This document shows positions 23,995-36,764 of a DNA stretch of 64,000 nt, piece by piece. The first letter of the stretch is position 1, and each line of letters begins with the position of its first letter. The notes under the pieces are model-generated. The model saw only the letters and a program-made list of their open reading frames with translations, searched no databases and had not been told where the DNA came from. A program made the position numbers and the translations under genes. The DNA comes from Gentiana macrophylla (lineage: Eukaryota > Streptophyta > Magnoliopsida > Gentianales > Gentianaceae), in contig CM047805.1 of the NCBI GenBank assembly GCA_026214975.1, positions 63,503,368 to 63,567,367 on the forward strand, in the 5' to 3' direction.

Positions 23995-26900
23995 TTTTTC
24001 CATTATGTGTATGTGGAACAGGAGTTGGATACAACTGTAGTACTTCTTTGTACACAACATTTCGTGTTTCCCGCTGCACAGACAGGCTGCACGTTTTGTT
24101 GCTTATGTACACTTTGACATTTGAAGAAGTGCGTGCACGGGACAGGACTACATACAGCTGACCATGAGAAAACACGTGTTCCTTAAGGTACACACCCACA
24201 AAGTCCAGGGTTTGACCCTACGATTTGTTTATCGTCATTGCGAAGCATAGACGGACAGGAAACTGAATTCTTTTATAAGGAACTGGGCAGAATTCACCTT
24301 TCGTTGGTTGCAACGGTATTCTTGGTATGAAAACTTGCTTGCCTGCAAAGTCTCCAATGACTATCTCAGCGTGGATCACATTTTTGGAGAAAGACTTGCA
24401 AATTAATCGCGTGCCGTTGCATAAGCCCTCACCAGGATCTATATTCCTTAGCAGAATAATAGGAGCATTTTTTTAAGAACAAGTTTGTGCGGAGGCAAAC
24501 CATTTGAGGACAAGTTATTGACTAAATCTTCATACAATCCTTGGTCTGAAGGATTGAGAGTTTGGTCTGAACCTATGTACTCGACCTCGGGGCCTGGATA
24601 TTTCTGAATAATAGCTGCGTTTATCTCATCGACAAACAAGTTTTTAGTTGTCAAGATAGCTCTATTCAGAAACGGGACATCAGAACTGGCCATCTGATCT
24701 AGGTTAGGGTAGACAAGGGAAATGAATTCTTCGAAGTCGTTTGTTGGAGAGATTTGGGTATAGCAAATATGATCTGGAAGCAAAACAGAGTCAATATCTT
24801 TAGACTGGTGGACACCATCACCGATGGCTAAGAGAAATGACGTGAATTCTGGATCTAACTGCGCGTGCATGTTGGAGACCAAACGTAGTTGCCTATGATT
24901 TGGCCACACAGGAGATCTAATTAACGATGTGTTGATGGTTTCTGTTTTTGTGCCTTTAGGAACCACCGGTAAGGTTTGCCGGAAATCACCCCCCTAAGAC
25001 AACGACTTTTCCACCAAACATATCTTTGGATTCCATTAAATCCTGGAGTAAACTATTCAAACCCTCAACAGCAGTTCTTTTTGCCAATGGGGCTTCATCC
25101 CATAGGATTAACTTTGATTCCTTGATAAGCAAAGCTAAGGAGGACTGCTTGCTTATCCTGCATGCTGAGATATCTTCCACATCAATTGGTATCTTGAACC
25201 TTGAATGAGCTGTTCGTCCTCCGGGCAATAAGGAGGCAGCAATACCTGATGTAGCTGTTGCCAATGCAATCTGGCATTTGGCTCTTACATGTGCCAAAAG
25301 AGCTCGGTAAAGGAAGGTTTTTCCAGTACCACCTGGCCCATCTATGAAGAAGGCCCCTGGTTTGTAATGGTCAACAACTGCAATAATGCAGTCAAACGCT
25401 GCCTTTTGTTCAGCATTCAACAACTCCACTGATGCTAGATCCGTAGCAGAGACTAAGATAGATTTCTCCAACATAAGTTCTTTAGTCGTGTCAGTAGATT
25501 CATCAAAGGCATCTGCAAACAAGTGTTGACAAATATTGTAATGCTTGAGGCTCTTACCCATGCCAAGTAAATAAGAATTGATATGTTGCAAAACTTGCTT
25601 TCTTATCAAGTGCTTGGGTAAGCTTGAACGAAAAGTCAAGTCGTGCGACATGTCATCCTCAAACCTGGACCACAGCTGAGAAGGATTGTTTGGGCAAGAA
25701 TGCACAAGCAAATCTGCAAACAGCTTTCTCAATGCAGCTGGCATGTTGTACACAGCAGCTTCTGCCATACATTGCTCTTGGCTATTATCTTCCACAAGTA
25801 AGCCATACTCTAAGGCAGCTTCATGAAACGTGCCAAATACCTGACCGTTGATGGTTCTAAGGTCTGTGTATGATGTTGGGCAGCGAACGTTGGCCGGTAA
25901 GCGCAAAATAGCGCGTTCTCCTTCTCGCCGGTCAGATCGTCACCACCCTACCAACTGAATTTCCCCTTGCCCGAAGTTTCCATTTTTTTTGTCCACCAAC
26001 CAGACAAAATGGTCAGGAAATTCTGAGTAAACACAGTTCCTTGCTTTTGCATTAGGATTGGTTTTATTCATGTAGAAAAATTTTGTCAGCATTGTTCTTT
26101 GATTTAGTGGATTATTAAGAACAGAGGACAGGAGTTCTTTGTGCTTGAAAGTAATAGGCTGGTAATTTTCAAGGTGAACGTGCATTTGAATGATAAGGGG
26201 TTTTATTTCAGTAATTGGGAACTTAAACATGCGCCACAATGACTCAGGTGCCGAAATCCAACGGCCACTTTGATATTGTTCAATCTCATTGACTTGACCA
26301 CAACTGTTAGAAGCAGGGTCATGTTGTTTCTGGTTTGACACATTGAACAGGATGCGGTCGCTACCTTTGCATATATATTTATATATGTACTTGATAGCTT
26401 TGATTGTTGAGCAAATCTCAACATTCATATGGCAGTCAAACTTGGCAAGAAGGTAGGGGTTGTACGGCACAACCCAACGATTGTCCAACCAAACACCTCG
26501 CACTTTCTCCCTAACACCATTATTGCGCCTGCGATAACTTGGGTATGCATCGTCAGCGACGCATGTCTCATCACAGAAGGCTCTCGGTTAAAAGTCTTTG
26601 CATGTTGCATTTTTTTTCATGCAAACGTTTGTAGGATTCTGATCACCACATGGACCATGTAACATGTGCTTTAAGACCAGCTTATGCAGATGAGGGTGTT
26701 TTAGTTTGTCAGGTATTTCAGCACACACAAACATATCAAATTCCTCGGGCCGGTAAATTTTGGATTGTGGTTTAAGAATCAAGAGGATGTGTGCATGGGG
26801 AAGACCTCTTTTCTGGAACTCAATGACATAAGTGTATGCTGCAACCTTCCCAAAGACATTGTTTTTAAACAACTCATTTTTGAGTTCTTCTAGCTTAGCT

Positions 26901-28762
26901 CTAAACACCCTACCAACTATATCAGGCCTATCTTGAGATTGTTCATTGTAGTTCAGATGCTCCTTTATCTCAGGCCAATTGGGATTGGATGTCATGGTGA
27001 TAAAGATGTCAGGCTTCCCAAATTTTTTCACCAAAGACATAACATCTAAATATTTTTTTCTCATGTGCCTAGGACCACCAATAAAGGTAGCAGGCAACAC
27101 AACACGCTGGCCTACTTTGCCACAAGCCTGCTCGCCTGTGGCAAAAGCGTCTGCAAGTCCTTGTGGGAATTCTTGTCTAATGTTGTCTTGTTGGGATCTA
27201 AAATAGTCAAGCCTCTGTGTTTCTAATTTGACAAACATATCCACCGTGATATTTGCCGAACAAAGTGCCAAAATGCAAAGAAATATGACTCGGTCCAAGG
27301 TCTTATTTGAAACTTATAGCAGTAGTACTCACGGATTGACACGTTATTAGGGTTATCTATGGCTGCATTCAGTATTTTCTCTTCATGGTCAAGTAAACTC
27401 TGAGCATCACATGCACGCGCAGGATTTAACACAGCACTACTATCCTCACATCTACCTCTTTTCCTACCTTTTTGTGTCATCCCTTGTTTGAGGATACCTT
27501 GGTGCCAACCAAGCTGTCCGTAAGGGAACAACAAAGGATATTGCAAAGGGTCATATCAACCATAGTAGTACTGTATGGTGTGAGCACGTCCAGCAAGGGT
27601 GTAGATCTTGATGCTCCTATGGTGGTTCTCGGTACCATCTACTAAGATACCAGCAACTTGGTTAACCGAAGGTTTGTTGTAGACGCGTTGGTCCACAGTT
27701 GGATTACAATAGAGCAGAATGGCATGTTCTTCAAGATTAGGCTCGGTCCTTAAACTCCTAAAAAACCTAGCATAAGGATTTTCTTCCAGGACAAGCAAGA
27801 TTTTTTGGAGCGACATTTCGTACAACCTAGGACATTCTACCAGCCTGTTTGCAACTTCATGCTCGGTATCATGAAGATAGAACTGCAAGTTTTTAGTGGA
27901 ATCACCTTCACCAAACAAAGGTGGCATGAAGTGGTAAACTTGCCCTTGTACTCTAAAGGTGTAGATGCCCTTATTTCGTCGGGATAGATCCTTATCATAG
28001 GTTGCACCCAGTGAAGTGAAGGCTAAATGATTATTATAGGTCCCGATGCATGACCTAAAACTCTTAGATTCATCAGAACCTGATGTCAACATGTCAGCTA
28101 AGATGCTAGGAAGAGGAGTGCTGACAAGAACTATGTCACCTCCATTACAACATGAACTGGGAGGTTCATGAAAAATCTAACTACTCCACATGAACCACAA
28201 TTGGTTGTAGCGGGTAAAATATCAGCAAAAGGCGGTACATTGGATAAGGTGTCTGATGTGCAGAGGTCACGTATGTCCATTTTGTTCTTTTTACGGTGGA
28301 CTCTTTTCTTTGGAATCTGTGCAGGACCATGGACGAAGACAGTAGGACCAGGATTAGGAGCTGCAACATGAGTGTTGCTGTGTGTGTAAGTAGAATTGTT
28401 TGGATCAGATGTTGTAGAAAACAGCAGCGCCGCAGGCATTATTTGAGATGAAGATGGAGTGCCATGAGGGAACTGGCTATGCTCAAATGCATAGCGTGTT
28501 TCCAGCTGTGGAACCGAAGGACATACAACAGAAGTTGTATTTAGCTGTAAAAGCTGAATGTTTTGTGAAAGAGGAAGGGATTGAACTGGCTGGTTACTGT
28601 AAAATGGTATCTTGGCCTTTTTACGCATATTCAAAAGACCCCGAGCCTTTGTGAGTTTCTTCCCAGGGGATATTTAATGGGAGAAAGAACATTGCTTTCC
28701 TTGGTGTTAGTAGAAGCAGAAATGCTATGGCCAAGCTGTTTACGTTTTTTTTCTCTAGCCAT
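23990..28762 (-). pseudogene. Helitron Rep/helicase (RepHel), broken
   Basis: RepHel nicks and unwinds DNA in rolling-circle transposition. The start at 28762 gives MAREKKRKQLGHS; a frame change near 28645 leads to NMRKKAKIPF. Then come the Helitron N-terminal region (27556-28092), the Rep domain with HUH motif GLPHAHILLIL (about 26800) and the tyrosine motif IKYIYKYICKG (about 26390). The PIF1-type helicase has the Walker A motif GPGGTGKT (about 25330), KLILWDEAP (Walker B) and a C-terminal MTINKSQGQTLDFVGVYL...YVVLSRART (24000-24250). Breaks: a TGA at about 27554 where Cys is usual (YYG*YDPLQYPLLFPYG), and frameshifts near 25930, 24985 (in a G-run) and 24470 (in an A-run). The stop is at 23990. 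Confidence 0.92.
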
Positions 28763-28776
28763 CTAATTATTGCTAA

Positions 28777-30510
28777 TTTCCGATACGCACGAGATGTTAT
28801 CATTTTACTTAAAGAAGAGGGACGCACCACATTAACAGAACATTGTAAGGGCTGGGGAGAAGATTGCATCATTTGTAAATCGAACAAAACATTAATAAAA
28901 CTAACTATTGCATAGGATGTTCCATATTTAAAAGACAGCAGAATATAAATAAACCCTTGAAAACAAAGGTCATGTTATCAAGTGAAACACAAAGTGACAG
29001 GGCACATATAAAAGCACAAACTGACAAGGCACATGTAAAAGAGAATAGCTATATGTGAAGGCAGACAGTTATTTCTAATGGGAAAAGGGCCGTGAACACC
29101 ACGTAACCTGACTTAATCAGGCTGGCTGAAAAGAGAAGGCGTCCTTTTAGCTCAAAGAAAAAGGGAACTAAAGGAAGCAAGTTCTATGACACCACACACT
29201 CTTCACAGATGCTAATCTGACAGGAAGATGCAGAAAAACCTAGAAGTAGCAATATAACTTATATGAAATGGTGTGCATGCATGTAAACAAGAAGCACATA
29301 AAAAGTATCACTTTGTTATTAGATATAGATACACAGCGCACATATACGAAGAACAAAACAAGACTGGCTATTTAGAAAGGGCCAGTGAAGACTTTCAAAG
29401 CGCACCTAATAACACTGAATAAAAAAAAGGCTAGCGTTTCAGGCATACGAAATGGCTCTGAAATATAATAAATTCTTGATCATCAAGATTCCTGAAGGAA
29501 AACTAATCTCACATTAAACTTTACAAGCAAACCACAAATACCAAGATGACCCAAAGGAAACATTGATCGTGAATCTAAATACAAAACAGAAACGAATATC
29601 AGTTTGTGAAGTACAACAAATCTTAAGCAATGAAAAGTTTAAGGTTATTATTTCCGATACACACGAAATGTTATTATTTTACTTAAAGAAGAGGGACGCA
29701 CCACATTAACAAAACATTGTAAGGGCTGGGGAGAAGATTGCATCGTTTGTAAAGTGATCAAAACGTTAATAAAACTAAGTATTGCATAGGATGTTCCATA
29801 TTTAAAAGACCGCAGAATACAAATAAACCCTTGAAAACAAAGGTCAGGTTATCAAGTGAAACACAAAGTCACAGGGCACATATATAAGCACAAACCGACA
29901 GGGCACATGTAAAAGAGGATATCTATATGTGAAGACAGACAGTTATTCGTAATGGGAAAAGGTCCGTGGACACAATGTAACCTTACTTAATCAGGCTGGT
30001 TGTAAAGAAATGGTGTTCTTTTAGGCCACAGAAAAGGGAACTAAAGAAAGCAAGTCCTATAACACCACACACTCTTCACAGATGCTAATTTGACAGGAAA
30101 CTGCAGAAAAACCTAGAAGCAGCAATCTGAATTATATGAAATGGTGTGCATGCATGTAAACAGGAAGCACATAAAAAGATCACCTTGTTATTAGCTATAG
30201 ATATACAACACACATATATGAAGAACAAAACAAGACTGCCTATTTAGAAAGGGCCAGTGAAGACTTTCAAAGTGCACCTAATAACACTGATTAAAAAAAA
30301 ATCCTAGCGTTTCAGGCACATGAAATGGCTCTGAAATATAATAAATTCTTCATCATCAAGATTCCTAAAGGAAAACTAATTTCAGATTAAATTTTACAAG
30401 CGAACCACAAATACCAAGATGACCAAAAGGAAATATTGATTATGAATCTAAATACGAAACAGAAACGGAAATCAGTCTGTGAAGTACAACAAACCTTAAG
30501 CAATGAAAAG
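28777..30510 (-). repeat. Tandem duplication, about 874 bp, upstream of RepHel
   Basis: 28777-29637 and 29651-30510 align along their length with scattered substitutions; both start TTTCCGATAC and end CAATGAAAAG. The first unit begins 15 bp upstream of the RepHel start codon, so the duplicated DNA is the gene's 5' flank. It has no coding potential. Confidence 0.92.
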
Positions 30511-33147
30511 CGCCAACCTTTTTGCAGTGAATTGAATAAACCACCACCTAAACCTAAGAAAATCATATCCAACAACAAACACACATCAGCAATGGCGAAA
30601 AAAAAGTGCATGCACAGACAATGGTAAAAGAAAAGAGAGAGAAGAAGAAGAAAGACCTTTTCTGGAAATAAAACTTGTAAACGTAATAATCCTTCTCTTT
30701 CCCCTTATAACACCGAGAGCAAACAATTTTATGTGGCCAAGATTAAGAGAAATCAGTGTAATCATTTGATTACCTTGCACGACATACGTAATCACACCAA
30801 GTTGGGAAGATTTCATCTTGGTAGTAGGAAGATTTGGGTTTGATTGACCTCAAGGGTCACACCGCCGTTTCTGTCAATTTTTTTGGGGGCAGCAGGTTGC
30901 AAGTGGAGCGGTACGAAAAGAAGAAAGGAAAAAAAAACTAAAACCCCAAAAACGGAAAAAATTATAAAGAAAAACAAAGAAATAGCACGTGTCCTCTTCC
31001 CCCTTTCCCCCCTTGTATCATGTTATAAGTGTCAGGCAAAAAAAACATTTATTTTTATTGCGCTTACGTAAATTCTATACTATTACATTACATATAGTAT
31101 CGTATATAAATGTAGTAATAATTATAATAAACCTATGCACAGGTCACTATATGTATTGGGTATATTTATATCTAATAACTACTATTCAAATTAACAAAGT
31201 CTATAAGAAACAATTTAATAATTATTTTGGTAGTTATTAAACTAACCTGTGTCAAACTTGTACGTAATTGCATAACCTATAAAAGAAAAACTATAGTCGA
31301 ATCTTTCGGTTTTAATAATTAGATTTATTCCCGTAAACAACGCCCGGGAAATGAGTAAAGACTATAAGGAATCATAAAAGCTTTGAAACATTAACTATAC
31401 ATTATTATAAGGTGTTAAATAGGAGCTGGGGACACCCTCTGCGTTTAATATGTGGACGGGAGGTAAAGCGGAACAATTAATGGAATTGAAAGAATTTTGA
31501 AATCCGCAAGTGCAAAAATAAAAATTAAAATGAAAAAACTGTTGTGTACTATATATCAAGTATTTTATACGCATTATTGTGAAAAAGGGCAAAACGGAGG
31601 TGGAAATGTAAAATGAGGACAGCGGAATTTTTAATTAGGAAAAAAGGACAATTTTTAGTGGATTTTAGGAAATTCCACTATAAACATAAGGTGAAAAATA
31701 GTAGAATTGATATGATTTGTCCTTCTTCACACTTTTTTTCTTTTCACTGTCCTTCCTTCTCTTTTTCCAACATTTTTTTGCACTTTATTACAACTGTCCC
31801 TATTTTATATTTTTTGGCCTAGTGAGCCGTGTTTCTGGTGTCTGTACAACGACATATTACGTGTCAACGCTAGTGTACCGTTTTTTTTAAAGGAACGTTA
31901 CCGTACCACGAAGTATGATGTGTTGTGTTATATCGAATGTGATAAATATATTAGGTATGATATACTTAGTACGTTGTATTATAACGTAGCGTAAAGTATA
32001 TTACGTTGTATTACACCGGAAGCAATATTAAGCGGACACGACGAATGTGGAACACCGAATTTTAAAAACAATATAACATGAAACGTCATTATATAACAAA
32101 ATAATTAAATGGGCAGCCGGCAAAAAAAAAAACTAAAATCTACCACACGTCGTAATAAAATTGATGTAAATTTCTTACTATTGTCCCAACTAACAACAAT
32201 AACCGTTATTGTATCTTAAACATCTAAATAGACAAACCGCTTTTATTAACAATCTAACGAACTAAACTAAGATAACATAAAATATCATTAAATCGTTTAA
32301 AAATATATTAAACTTTCGCAAAAAAAAAAATATATTAAACTATAATAACGTGTATACGTAAGTACGCAACGACCCATACTACTAAAAAACCAAAATAATA
32401 CTAAAATTTATGTAAATTTGTGAGTATTGTCCGAACTAATACAGCGAAAATAAATCCATAGAAATATGGCGTCCATCGGTAGACGGCACTAATGAATCGG
32501 AGAATCCGGAGGGAAAAGAGGAATGAATACACTATATAGAAAAATTTCGCGTATAGTCGTAGACATCAACGGAAAACTGATAGGAAACATCTACTAATAA
32601 CAATAAGCTCATTTTAACGTGTATACTAAAGACCCACACTCCTAAAAAAACCGATATCATAATAAAATTGATGTGAATTTGTTACTATTGTCCGAAGTAA
32701 TAACAGTAACCACTATCGTATCTTAAACGTCTAAATAGACAAACCGTTTTTAATAACAATCTAACGAGGTAAACTAAGATAACATAAAATATCATTAAAT
32801 CGTTTAAAATATATATTAACTATAATAACGTGTATACGTAATGACCCACACTCCTAGAAAACCAGAATAATAATATTAGAATCTGAAGGGGAAAGAAGTA
32901 TAAATATAGATACATATATATATATATAGATACATACATATGTATGTATAGGTGAAAAGTTAGTGAAAAGAGAAAAGTTAGAGAAAAAAATTAAAAAAAA
33001 AATCGTAAATGTCGCAATGTGTACCAGGAAAGAGAGTGAAAGGGATTTAAAAAAAAAAAAACCAAAAGTGTCGGGCCAATCAGAGCCCGACACGTGGCAA
33101 CACCAAAAGCTCCCTCAAAGCGCCCCTTGTTCCTTTATTAGATATGA

Positions 33148-33148
<1 letters not shown>
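30511..33148. other. Non-coding DNA between Helitron and duplicated block
   Basis: No gene is recognised. At 31075-31105 ATACTAT...ATAGTAT forms a short hairpin. At 31323-31346 TTCCCG...CGGGAA forms another. The right-hand third holds a degenerate tandem repeat. The Helitron 5' end should lie here but I could not fix it. Confidence 0.4.
32154..32870. repeat. Degenerate tandem repeat, units of about 210-270 bp
   Basis: Landmarks recur: AACGTGTATAC followed by GACCCA-ACT-CTA at about 32348, 32617 and 32829; AATAAAATTGATGT at 32154 and 32661; and AACATAAAATATCATTAAATC at about 32275 and 32780. No reading frame spans it. Confidence 0.7.

Positions 33149-33213
<65 letters not shown>
33149..33213. 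repeat. (TA)n microsatellite
   Basis: About 65 bases of alternating TA, just outside copy 2 of the TIR element. Confidence 0.95.
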
Positions 33214-33215
<2 letters not shown>

Positions 33216-33368
33216 CTTCCTTACGACTTATGAAGCATAGACACGGACACATATATACCGCTGCGACGACATTTGACGCACACGCGATTATCTTGGCTAA
33301 TACTAAAAAGCTTATGACACAACACGCCGCCGATCGTTATATATATAAACAAACAATCATGAATACAC

Positions 33369-33370
<2 letters not shown>

Positions 33371-33409
<39 letters not shown>
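33371..33409. repeat. (TA)n microsatellite
   Basis: About 38 bases of alternating TA directly before the foldback arm. Confidence 0.95.
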
Positions 33410-33411
<2 letters not shown>

Positions 33412-33737
33412 GAAATTATGATAATGACACGATCCGAAATATATTTAAGAATACTTGATAACTACATATTTTTATAGGGAGAATGACAATGCGATAATTT
33501 TTATATGGAGAAAGACAAAAATGAATCAGAAAATCAATGAATCTCTCAATGAATCCGAAATCAGTGAATTTCGACAATGAATCCCTAAAATCAGTGAATT
33601 TTTGACAATGAATTTTGAAAATTAATGAATTTCGACAGTGAATTTCGAAAGTGAATAAATAGTTTTGTTCCTTTATGCAAAATTTTCAAAAGACTGTCCT
33701 TCTACTCAATTGATGAAATAATTACGCTATTCTCCTC

Positions 33738-33744
<7 letters not shown>
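33409..33744. mobile_element. Single arm of the foldback family
   Basis: It begins TGGGAAATTATGATAATGACAC and carries repeated AATCAGTGAATTTCGACA words and TTTATGCAAAATTTTCAAAAG, matching the left arm at 3239-3560. No inverted partner is present. Confidence 0.7.

Positions 33745-33830
<86 letters not shown>
33743..33830. repeat. Compound (TA)n-(TG)n-(TA)n microsatellite
   Basis: Alternating TA to 33796, then about 24 bases of TG, then TA again. Confidence 0.95.
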
Positions 33831-34239
33831 AAAACTAAAAATACACAAATTAAGATATTTAATATGTAAACTCTATGAATATCTAAAATAGATATTCGAC
33901 TTTTATACGGTGCCAAAAAAAAATTGTGAATAACTTTCAAATTATTATAAATTGTAAAAATGATTGTTTATCAACAAAAAAAACATATAGTCTTAATACT
34001 GCTTATTATTTATTAAATAGTTATAGTGAAGGAAATCGTATATTTTAACGTTTCTAATGAAAAGCTTAAACAATGAAAAAAACAAAATTTACAAAATTGG
34101 GTTCAGGAGTGTCGGAGGGTGTCGACATTGTGTCGGATATTAAATTTTTAAATAATATTATTTTAATCAACCAATACATGTCGGACACCCGTCGGAAATG
34201 TGTCCACGTCGCCCAAATTGAAGTGTCGGTAATTCATAG

Positions 34240-34783
34240 CTAACAACTTAAGCATTGAATAATACGGTGGTTCAGGGTTTTTTTCGCTGCACACAAAAAG
34301 TATCAATAGATTGTCGAACCTTGAGAGTGCAACACACTATCAAATTTTTATCAGTGCAGTTGTAGCGTTTTACTCTCATAGGAAAAAAATTGGCCGGTGA
34401 TGCAATTGGTAAGAGGTTTGAAAGTCGAGTCCATGAAGGGAACTGAACTGAACGGACCTGGTATTGGTAAAGGTAGAGGATTTCTTTTGATATTTCCGTA
34501 ATTGCTCCTTAAAAAAGATGATATGGACTTGTGATTAAGAAAGTCTTTCGAATATATAGTTAAGAATATATGTTTCAATATTAAAAATGATTTAAATACT
34601 ATAACGGGAATAACTAAATAGTTGATGGACTTTGGCTATTTGCCCATTATTTGATGAACAAATTGAAAATGACGATAATCTTTTTTCTTTGTATTATTTA
34701 CAAAATCCTGATCAGTCACTTAATCACTACTTCTCACCATTGATAAGACGAAATGTTTCCATTTACAAAATCCTCATCCTGTC
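34240..34783. other. Non-coding flank of the duplicated block
   Basis: 34240-34345 is the inverted counterpart of 225-328. The remainder to 34783 holds no recognised gene. A minus-strand open frame at 34351-34578 has no known domain. Confidence 0.5.
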
Positions 34784-35017
34784 CAGTGGCGGATCAGGAA
34801 TAAATTCCAGTTGGGTCACCGGAGTCTAAAACTACATATTTTATCCAAAAAATTCCAGGTAGGTCACCGTGTCTTCAAAACATCAATTTTTATCGATAAA
34901 AAACGACACTTTTTAACAACAAAACTATATAGTTTTAATACTAAAAATATATTTTTTTATTTTTAAAATCCATGGCCACGTGCTTCTCCCCTGCAGAAAT
35001 GCGTGGGTCCGCCCCTG
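34784..35017. mobile_element. hAT-type MITE, 234 bp
   Basis: It has ends CAGTGGCGGATCAGG and GGGTCCGCCCCTG, which are imperfect inverted repeats. It is flanked by a perfect 8-bp duplication ATCCTGTC (34776-34783 and 35018-35025). An 8-bp duplication and CAGTGGCGGA-type ends fit the hAT superfamily. It encodes no protein. Confidence 0.85.
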
Positions 35018-35369
35018 ATCCTGTCACTAGTACTACAACGATAGTTGATAAGATCAATGAAGCAAGGGAACGATGATAAACAAACACCCAATGTTCTCTC
35101 GTACGACTTTGATACCTGAAAAATCTCGTGTCGCCTTATTTTCCAACAAGATATCGTCGAATTTTCTGGATGCAACAAACATGTCGGCCACGGCAACTAA
35201 TACAACTATTCATCTAATAAGGCCAAGTGGAATGACCGATGTCGTTTTTCAATCCCTATCTTCGGTCATTGTAACTGATTCGAGATTTGAAAATACACAA
35301 AGAACTGCTATTGGTCCGTAATTAATTGCTCTTCCAGCCGGTATTGGCGTGTGACAACTCCTACTAATA

Positions 35370-35945
35370 ATTACCTTGAGATATACGGAGAAAATTGTGT
35401 TTGAACATCATATAATTCCTGCAAATATATAGAATTCGGATATACCAACCCGGCCATGTCTTCCAAAAACGTGGTTTGCATCGTCCGTTACATATCATCT
35501 CGGAGATAATTGCCAATTTAAAAGAATTAAAAACAATTAATAATAAAAAGTTGAATATGGCAACCTAACCAACCAACCGCTATGCTTCCCTACTAATTCA
35601 TTCTAAAAACCAACCAAATCGAAAAACTTAAGGAAAAAATATCGCCACTACATACAAATTCAACCAAATAAAAAGAAGGATAGAATTGAAGTGATGAAGC
35701 CGGTTTCAAAGACTGACTGCACTCTGTAGTAAAAGGATGCAGTGTACGATTTCCGAAGGTTACAAGATATATGGTTTTTGAAAGAAATGTCGCCCTACAT
35801 CTAACGAATTAGGTTATGTTAGTTAGATCAAGCATAATGAACGCTTACAATTCATTTATGACAAGGATTGATTATATGAATAGAGGGGATTGAACTGACA
35901 TGAATGGTGGGGATTGAAAGGAGATAGTATTAGATAATAGTAATA
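35370..35945. repeat. Segmental duplicate of 1420-1860
   Basis: Shared landmarks in the same order and orientation include TGTTTGAACATCAT, CGGATATACCAACCCG, GCCCTACATCTAACG and GGTGGGGATTGAAAGGAGA. Small insertions and deletions separate them. Confidence 0.7.
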
Positions 35946-36402
35946 TAAAAAAAAAAAAAAATCAGAGAATTTTACGTATGATGTTTGTTTTAGTCACGTC
36001 TGAAATAACATTGGATAGTAATAGTTTGAAAAATTAGAAAATTTCCGGTATATCGTACAGGTTAGTTATCATACCTTTCACATTGGAATAAAATAAGTGT
36101 GGCGTTATACTCAATATAGTTATGGTAACATAAATGAAACAACAATATTCAATAATGTTATGTATGGTACGGTTAATTTAGTAGACTTGATAAATATCCT
36201 TGTATTACTTTAATTATTCATTAATTTTGCAAAAGAGAAATTGTGATTTTGTCCTGATCTCAGTAAAATGTATTAGTTCATTTTGATGCACTGGTTTCTT
36301 TATTAAGTTTAATAAGTCATCGCTTATATTAATCTTAAGAGATGAACAACTTTCGCTTGATGAGGTCCCAGAGAGTTCTTAGAAGGGTTGAGGCTAACCC
36401 TC

Positions 36403-36443
36403 CTCCCATACATACATACATAGATACATACATACATACTATA
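36403..36443. repeat. (CATA)n microsatellite
   Basis: CATACATACATAGATACATACATACATACTATATATATAT type repeat with no coding role. Confidence 0.9.
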
Positions 36444-36764
36444 TATATATATCTCCTTAACTATAATAAAAGAGTCAATGTGTTTTTCCCTCAAATGTTT
36501 CCTCAAAAGTGTTTCTCTACAATTTAATATTATTTTTTATCATTAACTGTAAAAATAAAATAACAATCATAATCATTTTCTCATTATCATTAACGACAAA
36601 GAAAGATGTATCTATCTCATAGCTACTGTTAGATTTTATACCATTAAATATAAAAATAAAATAACAACAATTACTATTACATGGAAAATGATATTACTAT
36701 TACAACAAATGGGTTACAATATATGAGATTCATATTATTCATAATAATATCAAATGTACTTAAG

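Larger units (their letters stand above)
5020..30510 (-). mobile_element. Degenerate autonomous-type Helitron, interrupted by an Athila-like element
   Basis: Two hallmark Helitron genes lie on the minus strand: RepHel (23990-28762) and an RPA70-like gene downstream (5461-8056). Joining the two sides of the Athila-like insertion gives a normal gene order of about 10 kb. The left limit is a candidate 3' end, CTAG at 5020-5023 with nearby palindromes. The 5' TC end was not found, so the right limit given here is only the end of the duplicated upstream region. Frameshifts and a stop in both genes make the copy look inactive. Confidence 0.7.
33228..34239. mobile_element. TIR element copy 2, inverted, with internal insertion
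   Basis: The left end TTATGAAGCATAGACACGG and right end CCGACA...AATTCATAG match copy 1 in reverse. The flanks CTTACGAC (33220-33227) and CTAACAAC (34240-34247) are nearly the reverse complements of the flanks of copy 1. Both copies therefore derive from one insertion that was later duplicated. The copy is enlarged by a foldback arm and microsatellites at about 33370-33820. Confidence 0.65.
35026..36764. other. Non-coding DNA with a duplicated segment
   Basis: I see no supported gene. The 82-codon plus-strand frame at 35073-35321 matches nothing I know. The part 35370-35945 is the duplicate of 1420-1860. Confidence 0.45.

Noticed and set aside
31073..31105. TCTATACTATTACATT as a Helitron 5' end
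   Set aside because: It is on the plus strand, while both Helitron genes are on the minus strand. The preceding base is T, not A, and no matching 3' end follows.
31697..31712. Minus-strand TCTACTATTTTTCACC as the Helitron 5' end
   Set aside because: The preceding base is T, not A, and it lies over 1 kb beyond the last recognisable Helitron sequence. Too weak without other copies.
32963..33421. 152-codon plus-strand open frame
   Set aside because: Half of it is Tyr-Ile from (TA)n and the rest matches nothing. The same holds for frames at 2329-2586, 4769-5023, 8273-8488, 33722-33940 and 51128-51379.
35073..35321. 82-codon plus-strand frame as a gene
   Set aside because: No domain, no splice or promoter context, and it is in decayed duplicated DNA.
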